A DNA stretch of 64,000 nt, from the NCBI RefSeq assembly GCF_012273895.1, contig NC_052106.1, forward strand, positions 7,564,001 through 7,628,000. The letters are read 5' to 3'. The DNA comes from Zerene cesonia (lineage: Eukaryota; Arthropoda; Insecta; Lepidoptera; Pieridae). The first letter of the stretch is position 1. Each line of letters starts with the position of its first letter. The position numbers and the translations under genes are program-made. Positions 20,132 to 32,605 of this stretch are shown in pieces. The notes under the pieces are model-generated. The model worked only from the letters and a program-made list of their open reading frames with translations. It searched no databases and was not told the DNA's origin.

Positions 20132-23100
20132 AGTCGAGTTCCAGCCGCATGCTGGGCGCGAGCGAGCCGCATTGTATCTTTGACTCCTTCAGTTTCCCGA
20201 GCGCGTTCTTGAGATCCTCCATTGTGATCGGCCTCATTGCGTCTGCGTATTCATCGTCCGACTCCGACACGTTGGATCTGCTATCCTTTGACTGAAAATA
20301 TGTTCAATTATCATTAGCCTACATAAGTTTACATTTCGCAGGGATTATAAATTTTATCTTTTCTTGTGGTTAATTAAATAACTGATTTTTTATTAAAAAA
20401 ATATTAAATATAATATAGTCATAAGAGTACAGATCCATGATGCAGGTACAATGTTTAATAAATCAGAGAAATCTCTCACTTTTACAACATCTTTTTTATT
20501 ATTATTTTTGAAATAACCTCAACACTGAATTGAAATACAACAACCATCTCCTTCTACCACCGTTCATTTATTTATCTATTTTCATTCTAACATTAACCTC
20601 GCATGACAAAGGCATGGTTAACGTTGAAAAGGATTTTTTTTCTATTGGAATATTATATAAATATACTAGCTGACCCGGTAAACGCTTTTCTGCCTCATTC
20701 TTATCATTAAGGGATATAAAAAATAGATGTTGGCTGATTTTTAGACCTACCCGATATGCACAAAAAATTTCATTTGAATCAGTCCACCCGTTTCGGAGGT
20801 GTAAAGTAATTAACATTGTGACACGACAATTTTGTATTTATACTAATATTATAAAGCTCAAGAGTTTGTTTGAACGCGCTAATCTCAGGAACTATTGGTC
20901 CGTTTTGAAAAATTCTTTCAGTTTTAGGTAGCCCATTTATTGAGGAAATTTTAATCTATACATGTACCACGCGCGAAGACGGGGCGGGCCGCTAGTATAA
21001 GATATACGTTACCATCTCGTCCCTGGCGAGCTCCTCGCGCGCGTAGTCCCGCACGCGGTACACGGCCGCCTGGCGGCACACCTCGTGCAGGTCGGAGCCC
21101 GAGAAGCCCTCCGTGCACGCCGCCAGCCTCTTGTAGTCGATCTGACCGAAACATTACTTCGTATTGAACACGGTTTAGCATAATGACGCGCCCTCGTCAT
21201 CAAATAAGAAAAAAAAAAACAAATTATCACGTATATATTAGCTTCAACTGTTTGTTTTTGTACAAGCTTTAGACTCGATGTTGACCCACGTTTAAGGATC
21301 GGTGACGATACAATAATTTCATGGGTCCACCTTATTATCTTGATCAGCATTGCTAGGACTTTGCAGTAAGTAATACAATTTAGTTAATTTTATTAATAAA
21401 AGGTGTTCATGTTTTACGGTATAACAGTTCAGAGATATGTTGATTCATAAATGTAGAAAACTCAACATTCAATCAACTATGACTCAACACAGTAATCAAC
21501 TGTTGAGATTGAGATGTGTTGAAATTGTTTAGAAATGGTATTCAATATGTATTTGTAATATCTGCAAGATATGTATATAGTACACGGCCCACATCAGCAG
21601 CTACAGTCTTCTATTGGGGCTTGCTAAATCTGTTGGTTACCATTATACCATAATTGACTACACGAGGCCATATTATTCTTGCATCCGAAATCTACACCAG
21701 TCCAGCCCGACTTTTACACCATACGGTCAAATACAAGTTTTTTGACAACATCACATCTCTGAAACAGCTGGACCGCAATCGATGCGGGTGCACTCACGTC
21801 GGCGGCGACGGGCTCCTGGTGCAGGATGAGCTGCAGGATGCGCTCGCGCTGCGGCTCGCTCGGCATCGGCACGTGGAAGGTGGCCGGCATGCGCCGCTGG
21901 ATCGCCTTGTCCAGGTCCTGCGGCCGGTTCGTTGCACCTGCGCACACAAACACATGCAAGATATTATAATCATGGTACAGTACTATAGCTGCGCGTGCGC
22001 AACACATTAGTCACATATATAAGATTTGTTTGTTTCTTTCGTTGAAAGCGCAATTAACAGCAAAAAGCTGCAATTACTGCTCCGATTATAAGAATTATTT
22101 CAGTTAGTGTATAGCCAATTTATTCAGGAAGGCTATAGGCTATATATATCATCACGCTGCAAGTTGGAGTTAGTCCAAAGTTACTATACCACGCGGACGA
22201 AGTCGCGGGCGAAAGATAGACGAATTATCAAATGAGGTATGACAATAGAGTATGGATAGTTTTCTACACATGTTATAACAGTGGGCTTGCAACAGATGCA
22301 TTGCTGTAAGTACAAGCTTTATGTAGTGGGACAGCTACATATTGTGCCTGTGCATGACAACTTAGAGAATACAACTGTGATTGCAGCTAATGAAATTAAA
22401 ATCTACTAAAATGTATACTTTACTGTCAATAAACATATTATTATAATTTATTTCATAATTTTAAAACCATCACTAACCCATGATGATGACCGTGCAAGAC
22501 GGATCGGTGATGAGGCCATCCCACAGCGACATGAACTGAGTCTTCATCATCGCGGTCGCCTCGTGGTCGTGCGCCGTTCGCGTGCGCAGGAACGACTCAA
22601 TCTCATCTGTAATATTTATATGTTATGTATCAGGGATTTTATAAAAAGGAAAATATAATTAATAAAAATAATAGTGTAATAAATTATAGCAACAAATCGA
22701 AATTAGTTCCCAAAACAAGTAAAATATTGTTTAAGACTTGAAAGTTTTGAAGCAGACTCAATTTTTTTAATTTTTTTTTATATTAGAGTTTCGCTTTTAT
22801 TGTAATTTTATGAGTATATTTTCTTTATACATTACTATATATTACCTGACGCTATAATAGTTCGAAATAATACGAAAACATCTCAATGAAAGTACATATA
22901 AATGCGTGACCAATGAATTTAATCACAGATGAATAATATGCAATAGCTTATAACATTTCGTCATATAAAATGTTTATTACTTTATTTTTCTCTTATCATT
23001 TTATGTCAAGATACACAAAAAATACCTTAAATTAAAGAAATAAAAATCATCAAAAAAAAATATTATGTTATGTTATAACGTGACAGATTTTAATATGTTA

Positions 23101-25281
23101 GTGAAATTCCTTGTATTCACATCAAAACACTAATTTGAATTAACATTAAGTTTTAAGTTATATAACTGGACCATTTCAATTCAAAATTAAGCTTACCTAA
23201 CTAGTTAATATATGATTCCAAATACTCACCAATAAACACAATACAAGGCTGCAATTTAACAGCCAGACTGAACACAGCGGCAGCCAACTTCTGGGTCTCT
23301 CCGTACCATTTGTCAGTGAGAAGAGATACGTCAAGGTTTATGAAACTCATATTCGCTTCCTTGGCTGTTGCTTTGGCGATTAGAGTCTTGCCGCAACCTG
23401 AAGAAATGGAATAATAGGTTTATTTTTAATTTTGAAAATACAGTCTAAATTACATCATACTATGTTCAAAAATTCATATCTATTAACCAATTTTAAACGC
23501 GATTTTTCGCTATATTTACTTCGACCCAACCTTTCCAACACCTTATAAACTGATACACTTTTTTTACAATAAAACTTAACAAACTTGTAATTTATTTTAT
23601 TACCGAATGAGACTGATCTCCAAAATAATTGCAACAATAAGTGATAATTTGTTAATATTATTTTAAAAAATTAATTACCTGGTGGGCCATGTAGCAGGAC
23701 ACCTTTGGGTGGCTGTGTGAGTCGACTGTCAGCAAATAATTCCCTCTTCTGTATCGGAAGTATCACAGTCTCCCTCAGCTCTTTTATTAGGTTGTCCAGA
23801 CCAGCTATGTCCTTCCAGTTAACCTGCAATATGTATTGTACATTATATTATTAGACTACCATTTAGAATGGACATCATAGAAATTGTATACAATTCCCTT
23901 GTAGAAATCGGTAAAAAATAAATTATATAATATAAAAAATAAATAATAATACAGAATGCCTAGCACTAATTTAACTACAACAAAAATCTAAGTTACAAGT
24001 ATTTGCTCAAGTTTAAATAGAAAACCAACTTGAACTCACATTGATTTCATCGGGCACCACCAGTTGAGAAGCAATGATCATCTCATGATCAGTCAGCTTG
24101 TCGAGGGCCAGTGCGTGCTTGCTCCCCAGCCCAGCTCTGGAAGATATCCTTAGTACATGCAAAATCTATATTCCATATGACTGTGTTGTACTACAATAAT
24201 TTTTTTTTGGTTGTTTTATTAGTAATGTATGTAAGTGAAACCTAAAATATGTTTAAATTAGACCAATAAGATGTCCTATCATACCAGTGATATATTCCAG
24301 AGTATCTATTTGATTTTATTGCATGGCAATTACATTTAATTACATAATATTGGAAAGTAGTGGTGGCTCAGTGGTGAGAACCTCTGACTTCATAATTGAT
24401 AAGTTGGGGTTCGAGACCGGCGAGTGTGCAGGAAATAAAATGATTTTTCAATTTATCTGCACATGGGGATAACATCACCACTGCTTTAAACGGTAAAGGA
24501 AAACGCAACAACAAATAGATAAAAATTCAATCAAATTGTAATAATAGAGTACTAAAAATTTAATGTGTTGTTACTACATAAGGAATCAACCTGAATTTAT
24601 GACATTTAGATGAAAGAATGACTTTATTGATGGGATTTTAATATGGAGTTTAGGCATGATTTTTTTTAATTAATAATAAGAAGGTAAATATTGGCATTTG
24701 ATGGAGCATAAAAGAAAAACCTTATAAGAAGCTAGATGGTCAAGTAGAAATTAAAGATTGTAGATAGACAGTTGTAGATAGTATGTAGTAAGCAGTAACC
24801 ATTTACTGCTATCTTAATATATTTACATATAACACGTGTAAAACTGGGCACGAAACTTATTTGGCATGGATTTTAGCAGCGAAATCGTACAAGTTATAAT
24901 GTTATAAACGCCAAAAATAACGGTAAGAATACCATAAATAGGTTATGATGTACATATTGAAATCGTACATTATTTTAACGGAAGTTCAAAATTATCAATA
25001 ATAATAAGCGTGTTATGCTTATTCTATTTTTTGTGTGTATTTTATCAGATTGCATAAGAACGAGTTATTATTTAATAAGACAAGCTGATATTGAAAATCG
25101 ATACGTACTTGCGTAACTGCTCCCGCGCTCTTTCCTCGGCCTTTTTTCGGCTCTTCGACGTAGGATCTATTTGATTCACTAGCCATTTAATTGAAAAGTA
25201 TGTAACTGCAGACACAAAGGCCACACGTATTGCCATTTGGAACACATCGTTCCTTGTAAATGCAGACCCTTCCACCATCAT
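20130..25281 (-). CDS. ATAD1: ATAD1/Msp1 AAA ATPase (outer mitochondrial membrane extractase)
   Basis: Membrane-anchored AAA ATPase that pulls mislocalised tail-anchored proteins out of the mitochondrial outer membrane and peroxisomes (family knowledge). Exons in transcript order: 25281-25109, 24136-24040, 23823-23679, 23397-23230, 22606-22478, 21937-21798, 21141-21013 and 20291-20130; total 1143 nt, 380 aa, every phase consistent. One N-terminal membrane helix spans about residues 15-35 (VAFVSAVTYFSIKWLV). Walker A GPPGCGKT (136-143) is split by intron 3. The aromatic pore loop is KWYGE (168-172), Walker B is IVFIDE (191-196), sensor 1 is GATN (238-241), and the arginine-finger segment is RRMP (252-255). 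The C-terminal lid (FSGSDLHEVCRQAA) is intact. Length is close to human ATAD1 (361). The start is the first ATG of MMVEG; the second ATG (MVEG) is equally possible. Exons 6-7 are extremely GC-rich at third positions. Confidence 0.97.
20665..20854 (-). mobile_element. Helitron/SINE-like repeat in ATAD1 intron 7, reverse orientation
   Basis: Begins ACTAGCTGACCCGGTAAACG and ends TATACTAATATTATAAAG, the reverse of the TCCTACTAATATTATAAA..CTAGT layout. Contains the AATTTCATTTGAATCAGTCC motif typical of lepidopteran repeats. Confidence 0.5.
20842..20996 (+). mobile_element. Helitron-like repeat in ATAD1 intron 7, forward orientation
   Basis: Runs from ACTAATATTATAAAGCTCAA through GAACGCGCTAATCTCAGGAA to 'GCGAAGACGGGGCGGGCCG' and CTAGT. 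It shares its start with the reverse-oriented element before it, so the two form a back-to-back pair that ends only 17 bp from ATAD1 exon 7. Confidence 0.5.
22030..22215 (+). repeat. Degraded Helitron-like fragment in ATAD1 intron 5
   Basis: Carries GCGCAATTAACAG, 'CTGCTCCGATTATAAG' and CCACGCGGACGAAGTCGCGG, the usual 3' GC-rich block of these elements. Termini are not clear. Confidence 0.35.
24350..24510 (+). mobile_element. tRNA-derived SINE in ATAD1 intron 1
   Basis: Contains a pol III box A (TGGCTCAGTGGTG) and, 42 nt on, box B (GGTTCGAGACC). A TAAACGGTAAAGGAAAACG-type tail common to butterfly SINEs follows. There is no tRNA cloverleaf with CCA-ready ends, so it is not called as a tRNA gene. 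Confidence 0.65.
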
Positions 25282-26199
25282 GCCGTTAGTGAAATTTATT
25301 AACTATAAACTAAAAACTGAAAGCCGTTAACTAACCAGTAATACTATGAATTTATTGAGAAAAAATTCTTAAAAACAATTCACTCATCATCACACATCTC
25401 CAATTCATGGATTTTAGTTTCATAGACAAAATTATTTGAAAGATATTTTTTTCCTTAAATACAAGGGTTGCCACCTTGGTTGCAACCGTTGGTCTGTAAT
25501 CTGTATCTGTATCTAGTATGTAGTGAGTAATCTATGTCTGTTTCTTTGCATCTTTACATCACAGATTCTTTGCATTTTTGGATTCATTTTCAATTTCAAG
25601 AACATAGAGGTGAAGCACAATGAGCAAATCGTTCGCAAACTCTTCTATTGTGTTATATTTAATATATTTTTGTTTCAGTATTTTGTCACAAAATGAGATC
25701 ATTATTATATTGGTTTGAATTCATTGTTTATTGATAAGCTTTTTTTAGAACTCCCCGTGATCAAGCTCGCTGTAAAGTGTTCGCTGTTAATATAAAATAT
25801 CTTGGGTACCAATACATAACATGCGTTCCATTCTTTACTCACCAAGTCTTTCAATCTTAAAAGCAAATCCATTCTTCACTCGCAAATCGAATTCTTCAAA
25901 AAAGAGAGAATTTTCTTCTATCCTATTTTTCTTTATGACACCACAGATAACATAATACCTTGTATAATATTATTTTATCTGTGATAATACTATACTTGTA
26001 ATGACAGGAAGAGATCCACTATTTTATATATATAGTGTTGGCACCACTGTTGTCATTACCATGTGTCAATCTCATGTGTGCATTTCCTTTGACCATTTCC
26101 ATTGGCTATTTACCTGTCATAACAAAAAGTATAACCTATAAATAGGACAATAATTTGTACTTTATTTGGCTATTAGATATTCGTCAATGTTAAATCAAT
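25282..26199. promoter_or_regulatory. Divergent promoter region of ATAD1 and NOM1
   Basis: 918 bp between the two start codons, genes transcribed outwards. AT-rich, with no obvious shared TATA box. It contains an imperfect inverted repeat near 25938-25985 (CACAGATAACATAATA ... TTATCTGTG), possibly a small MITE. Related 'ATTATGTTATCTGTG' motifs occur near 4376 and 12082. Confidence 0.5.
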
Positions 26200-29100
26200 A
26201 TGAAAATGAAGAAATCAAAAGCAACGCCACGCCCGAAATTTGTGAATGTTCGTAAAGCTTTACGCAAGGAGAAAAGACAACTAAAAAAAGTTCATAGGCA
26301 GGAGCACTATTTGAAGAAGAAAAATGAACCGATTTATACTGCTGGTCGATTTGTTAAACGACCAACTGATACACAAGACCCAGAAATTGAAGTTAAGGTA
26401 ATTGTATAAGTTTAACATGTCTTTGCTCTTGTAAAAATGAAAGCTTTATAAAACGGCGGGGCCAATTATAAAGTTATAGAATACATTTGGTTTTTGTACG
26501 CCTTTCATGAACCGGTACAAATATGCTTTTCAATTTCCACAAGCAGTTCGCCTCGGCTTCACTCAGCAAAGTTGCAGCTTTCTAATGGTGAAAGAATTTT
26601 TAAAATAGGTCCAGTAGTTTTTCTGTTTATCCATTACAAACAAACTAACAAACAAAAAATCAAATCTTTCCTTAAAGAATATTAGTATAGATAATAAAAA
26701 GCTTTATTTTAAAATAAACAGTAATCATCCAGGAAATTGTCAAATTTGAAACCCAAAATTCAATATTAAAAAAGTGATTAATGAAACATCCAACTTTCGC
26801 ATGAAGGAATGTAAATTAAAATAAAACATCAAATCATAGAACATAATATCTTATTTTAGAAGAAGAAAAAAAAACAAGAAACTGGTATCCATGATATTCT
26901 TAACCGTGAACGGAAAAAAGAGCTCAATGAAGCAGAGAAGTTGAAATCTCAAATGGATGAACAAAGAAAAGAGATTCTTCTCAGGGCCAATGAGGATGAG
27001 GATAAAGTTATAAAGAAATTAGAGAAACAACTTGGATTGAATAAGTCAAAGAATAAAAATAATTATTTTGCTGATGATGGGCTTGATTGTATCCTTTTCA
27101 ACTTTATTAGTTTCATCATATTTGCATTTCATATATCTTACTTTTGAATACTTATACCTGCAGTATTTAACTGATATTCTGATTAATTGTTTAAATTATA
27201 GCAACCACAACTGATTTGTATATATAATATACCATTTTTATAATAGTACTATGTTACTATTCTGTTTTATATATTTGCTAATTCCACAAATACATTAATA
27301 ATTCTTATGCTACTCATAAATCCTTAACCTCCTTAATTTTTAAAGATGTTTTAGAAATTTGTGACAGAGCTACCTCTGAACAAATTGTTGCTGCCGAGAA
27401 ACATTTGGCTGAAGTGGATCAAGATTCAGATTTTGATGAAGACCTAGCTGCTGTCACTGGTAAAGATTTAAAGAAAGATAAAAAATCCAAAAAGCAAAGT
27501 ATAAATAAAAAAGAGATGGATGAAAGTGAGTTAGATGATGAAGATGATGATCAACCACAAAGTGATGAAGAAGCAGGTGAAGATGAAGAAAGTCTCCAGG
27601 ATGAACAACTAAGTGATGAAGCAAGTGATGATGACATTGGTAGTCATGAAAGTAACAGCGATAATGATGAGGACATCGAGGATAGTGAAAATTCTGCAGA
27701 TTTAGAAAATACAAAGGCTAATGATAAGAAAACCAAACCTAAAATGGTTAAGAGTATAGAAAAAGTTATATCAGAAGAGGAACTTGGTAAAGTATTCAGT
27801 GATGATGAAGTTTCCCATCTCTCTGGTGATGACTCGGAAATGGAAGATAATGAAATGCAGAGCAACAATAAAAAATCTAAAGAAAAAGAAAAACCAGATG
27901 TTTGGGAAGATATATATGGAAGAAAAAGGGATAAAGAGGGGAACATTATAAAGGTAATTTATATTTTAATTTACTTATAACTCTCTTATTCCTGCGTAAA
28001 AACAGTTTTGTAACAAGATAAACTAGGTCTTTTCTGTAAAAGGAGACCAGATAATGCTTTTAAATTTTGTACGTGATTTCAGGAAGAGAAAGGAATATAC
28101 ATTCCGCCGCATTTAAGAAACAAAGATTCCAGTTCAGAAAAGGAGTTGGCTCAATTGAAGCGACAGATTAAAAGTAAGCAATGGTATCCCATGTTTTTAT
28201 TAAGTTACATAATCAACTGTTGTTCCTCTTAAAATTACCGTTGTTTATGGGTATAATTATAATAAACCTGAGCTTATACAGGCTTTAAGAAAATTGCAAT
28301 TGACAAAGTCAATAATACTAAGTTATTAAGCAAAAGTATACAAATCGTCATCTCAATCTTCTCAATCTTGCCCTGAGCTTTTTTACAAGAATGCAAAGGA
28401 AACTAAAGTGATCTTTTGTCTTTTATTTCTTTGTTAAACTAATCAAGCTATCCAACCCATACTTCCTTTAGCCTAAAGTTTAATATATATAAATTATCGA
28501 AGGAAAAAAAATCTTTTTCAGGCATACTTAACAAGCTAGCCGGCACAAATCTCCACTGGGCGTGCACGTCCATAGAGAACCTGTACCTAAGCAACAGTCG
28601 TAACTCCGTGAACAGTGCGCTAACTTGTCTATGGCTAGACGCGACTGTAAGTGTCGCGAGCACGCCCGATCGAATGGTCGCGGAGCATGCGGCGTTAGTG
28701 GCGGTCTTACATGCAAATGTGGGTTCAGAAGTGGGTGAGTGAGGGGCTTTACGTTAATTTTCTCTGAATGTATGTTGTATCCATATAAATAAATACATTA
28801 GTCTTCTGGTTGTATTCAAATTGTTATGAAAATAGTAGTTTTAGTCAGAAAATTTTATGGAAACCTACTAATGGGAAATATTTGTATTCATATATGTAAT
28901 TTCAGAATGAATGTGTATTTTCCACTTTTTAATAGATTTATCTAGTAATTCTTTTTTATTCTAGATAATAATAGTAAAAAATAAAATTATTTAATAGTAA
29001 AATTAATATTATTGTAAGACATTTTTTTTTTCATTTCAGGGGCACATTTTCTAGAAGTGCTCTCCAAACAGTTCGATACGATGACGTTAGATGATCAGCC

Positions 29101-32100
29101 AATGGAAGACAAGAGGCTGGACAATCTGGTCTCATGTCTGGCGCACTTGTATAGCTTTAAGGTTTGATTTTAATTTTAGAAACTTCGATTTAGTGATACA
29201 ATAAACAAACACAGTTTATTTCTTACTAGGTTTCCTCCCGGGCAGGTAAACAAAAAAACAGTCCCGGTCTTCGACCTGTGTAGTTCCCAGCTTCATGGAA
29301 CTTACAGTTAACTATCCTATGTCTTCTCTCAGGCCTCAAACTATCTTTGTAATAAATTAAAAATTAAATGCGGGCATAGACAGACAAGTTTATTCATATT
29401 ATAAAAAACTGGTAATATATATATAATTTGTCATTATGTATTTCTCAGCAAAATTAGTTTATAACTTTCAGATCTACCACGCGTCCCTTCTCTACGATAT
29501 CCTGGGGCGTCTAGTGCACGACCTAACCGAGAAGCACATAGACTGTGTACTAACTGCCCTCAGATGTGTTGGGGGTGTTTTGAGGAAAGAGGAGCCTCTT
29601 GCTTTGAAGACTTTCATACAAGACACTCAGGGGAAGATCGCCAAGTTGAATGAGAAGGCTGGTGCTGGGTGAGTGGGGAAAAAATGTTGGGTAAATGGTA
29701 TGGTTGGCTTTTGTTGTTGGTGTAAAACTTGATGGGTTCTTCGTGTTTTAGTAGATGATGTAACTAACTATAACACGAATAACACTTGATTTTTATTCAT
29801 TAGCTGTTGTCCGCGGCTTAGTCAACATTGGCAAAGAATATAACAGTTCTCATACATGTGACATTTTTAATGTAGCGCCATCTATCGGAATTTATAAATT
29901 TTGGATTGATTCAAATACGCTTCATAATTTATCTTCCCATCCGTTACGATATGAAAGAAGGACAAACAAACACACATTCGCTATTATTACATTACTAAGG
30001 ACATATTACATATTATGTATTAACCAACATGTATCAATGTTTAAATTAAATATTAATTTTTCTCTCAAATACCCCGTAAAATAACATTAAAGTGTATCTT
30101 TTATTTTATATCACTGTTTGAATCATAAGTAAAAATAGTTCTATATAAAAGTAATTCCCAATTATTTGACTGTTTTAACCATAAATGTTAAGTCAAGCCT
30201 GTGGGTTTCAGGTCGCGTATAAAGTTTTTAGTAGAAGTGTTGCTAGCTGTGAAGAATAATAACCTGTCCAAAATACCCAACTACGATCCCACTTATGTGG
30301 AACATTTGAAGAAAATGACAAAAGCTGTTGTTCGCAAAGGGAACTATGTAACGCCTCTGAACATACGATTGGAGGATTTGTTACGAGGTTTGTAAATAAA
30401 TAAATAGTATAACACAAAAAAAATCGGTTTTATGTTTTTTTTTTGTTTTAAGTAAAACTTTTTTCTTCTATATTAAGTGTCCAATCATCCTCGCATGTTG
30501 TCCCACTGCAGGGACACTGGTCTTATTAACTTGTATTACTTTTTTTGAATAATATGTGAGTTTGAAATCTTAAAATAAATTGTTTTTTTTTTAACTAAAA
30601 TTAAGATTAAACCAAAAAACTAATTATAACAAAAAAAAAATATAACAATCCCTTGTTTTTCCAGCTCACGAGCGCGGCAAGTGGTGGGTAGTGGGTTCCG
30701 CATGGGAGGGGGAAAGGAATGTAGAGGAGCCGGTCAAGCGTGTGCCGGCTCACGACGAGAAACTACTGCAGCTCGCGCGCGAACAGAGGATGAACACTGA
30801 TGTTAGAAGGAGCATATTCTGTGTCATGATGTCCGCTGAAGTAAGCAATTTTTATAAGCTTATAAGCATATATAACTTATTAATAAAACAGCAATTGGTT
30901 TGTGTGAAAAAAAATCCTTTTAAAAATATTATGATATTCCACTTAATAAAATATAATCCCTTTTTGTTTAAAATAATAAAAAATTTTGATATAAAAAATT
31001 ATGTACCTTAAAAAAATTTTATTCTGTATTTCTATATACAATTCTTATTAGAAGAAATTCCAAGTTCCAATTGGTCTCCATTATTTCGAATTTCCAGGAC
31101 TACATGGACGCGTTTGAGAAACTCCAGCATCTGGGGCTTCGAGGTCACCAACAGAGGGAGATAGTTCACGTGTTGCTGGCTTGTTGCCTTCAGGAAAAGA
31201 TCTACAACCCGTACTACGCCGTATTGGGCATGAAACTGTGCGATACTGATAGGAAATACCAGGTAATTTCGCACTCAATTATCCTACTATCCTTCTAGAC
31301 CTACTAATATTATAAATGCGAAAGTTTGTAAGGATGTGTGTGTGTGTGTGTTTGTTGCTCTTTCACTCAAAAACTACTGAACCGATTGCAACGAATTTGC
31401 TACGTAGATAGCTGGACAACTGGAATAACATATAGGCAACTTTTTATCCCGATATTCCTATTCCCGGATACGGACTTCCACGGGTGAAATTGCGGGGCGC
31501 AGCTAGTATTTTAATATATGCTTTCTGTTTTTTTCCGTGGAGCATACAATTTTTTATATCATGGATGCTTATATCTTGTCAACTGTTTAAGTAAAAAACC
31601 TATTTAGAAATATCTATGTACATTATTTTTAGGGATCATCCAATGACACCTTATTCTTGGTTTCGTGTTTTTATTCCCCGGCTTACTGTATAGATAGCTT
31701 CATCAAGGTTTTTTTTAGTGTTGTAAATAATTATTAGTCCAATTTGATATTGGTTTATCACCAAGTAAAATTTTGTCAAAGTTTGTATATGATGGTGAGG
31801 GTGATATATGCACATACAAGCCGACGAACAGAAAAAAATTACCACTATTTTTGGGGTCTAAAAAACATTCAAAATGCATAACAATACCTCTGTTTAAAAA
31901 GATTTTTATATGACAGAAACGGTCTGGTTTATTATAATATGTATAGGAGACTTGTTTTGTTCTCAGCTTTCAATACAATACTCAGTATGGGACAAGATAA
32001 AAGAATTAGATGACTTGTCTAAGCAGAGCATGAGTAACTTGGCGCAGTTTCTTACTCACCTTATAATGGAGAAAGGACTACCATTGTCTGTTTTAAAGGT

Positions 32101-32605
32101 AATATAAAGTAGTAAAAACGAAAAGTACATAAAAATGTATAAACAAAATGTTTGGTCGAACAATATAAATTTAGAATTTTTACTGTTTTGTTTCCGATTC
32201 TCTAAAAATTTAAAAATATTCCAACAAAATAAATATTTAGAAATTATATATGTATATACTTAATATATTCCTAAATCACTGAAATAAGATAATGAGGTTT
32301 TTTTCCAGATTATACAATTCTCCGATCTAAACAAGCGCACGGTACGTTTTATGCGTCAAATATTGCTAGCAATAATAATGAATGAGGACTTGCAAGCCTC
32401 TCTTGAGGTATTCCATAGAATATCGAAGCCGCCAAAATTACACATGTTTAGAGAGAGCTTGAGGTTATTTATCCAACACTTTTTAATTAAAAACGCTGGC
32501 AAGAAAAGCAACGTTTTAAGCGAGGGTGATATGGCAACTCTGAAGGATCGAAGCATGGAGGTGGACAAAATATTGACTATGTATGAGAATAAGTTGAGAT
32601 TTTAA
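26200..32605 (+). CDS. NOM1: Nucleolar MIF4G domain-containing protein 1 homologue
   Basis: Nucleolar scaffold protein needed for small-subunit rRNA processing; family members bind the RNA helicase eIF4A3/Fal1 through MIF4G. Exons: 26200-26397, 26860-27088, 27346-27953, 28083-28173, 28522-28734, 29040-29161, 29472-29668, 30212-30387, 30665-30840, 31098-31262, 31967-32098 and 32309-32605; total 2604 nt, 867 aa (human NOM1 is about 860). All junction phases agree. The N terminus is Lys/Arg-rich (MKMKKSKATPRPKF). Residues ~165-330 are a long Asp/Glu/Ser acidic tract. GIYIPPHLR (about 350-358) leads into MIF4G (about 362-580, through LAGTNLHW, GGVLRK and LSKIPNYDP). MA3 (about 665-785) shows DYMDAFEKL and CCLQEKIYNPYYAVL. 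The start is the first ATG, in the context TCAATATGAA. AATAAA lies about 80 nt after the stop. Confidence 0.97.
26451..26690 (-). repeat. Dispersed lepidopteran repeat in NOM1 intron 1, reverse orientation
   Basis: Contains AGCTTTCTAATGGTGAAAGA, AATAGGTCCAGTAGTTTTTC and an (AAAC/ACAA)-rich stretch ending ATATTAGTATAG. The copy at 49606-49776 has the same order of blocks. Confidence 0.55.
29801..30005 (-). repeat. Dispersed lepidopteran repeat in NOM1 intron 7
   Basis: Starts TTAGCTGTTGTCCGCGGCTT and ends with a purine/AC-rich tail, GAAAGAAGGACAAACAAACA, then TATTATTACATTACTAAGGA. This fits a reverse-oriented member of the Helitron/SINE-like group. Confidence 0.5.
30465..30535 (+). repeat. 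Short repeat fragment in NOM1 intron 8
   Basis: Contains CCCACTGCAGGGACACTGG, a block recurrent in lepidopteran LINE/SINE relics. No termini are visible. Confidence 0.35.
31296..31507 (+). mobile_element. Non-autonomous Helitron-like element (copy 3)
   Basis: In NOM1 intron 10. Runs from TCTAGACCTACTAATATTAT through GCGAAAGTTTGTAAGGATG, a (GT)n tract, CTACTGAACCGATTGCAACG and ACATATAGGCAACTTTTTAT to GGGCGCAG and CTAGT. About 210 bp and strongly similar to the copy at 50881-51082. Confidence 0.7.

Noticed and set aside
21009..21350. 113-codon minus-strand frame rich in Arg/Ala
   Set aside because: Out-of-frame reading of ATAD1 exon 7; its length comes from the extreme GC content.
24355..24430. 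Possible tRNA gene (box A and box B present)
   Set aside because: The region does not fold into a full cloverleaf by inspection and is followed by a SINE-type body, so it is called a tRNA-derived SINE.
27454..27946. Minus-strand frames rich in His or Ser/Leu
   Set aside because: Antisense of the repetitive acidic tract of NOM1 exon 3.
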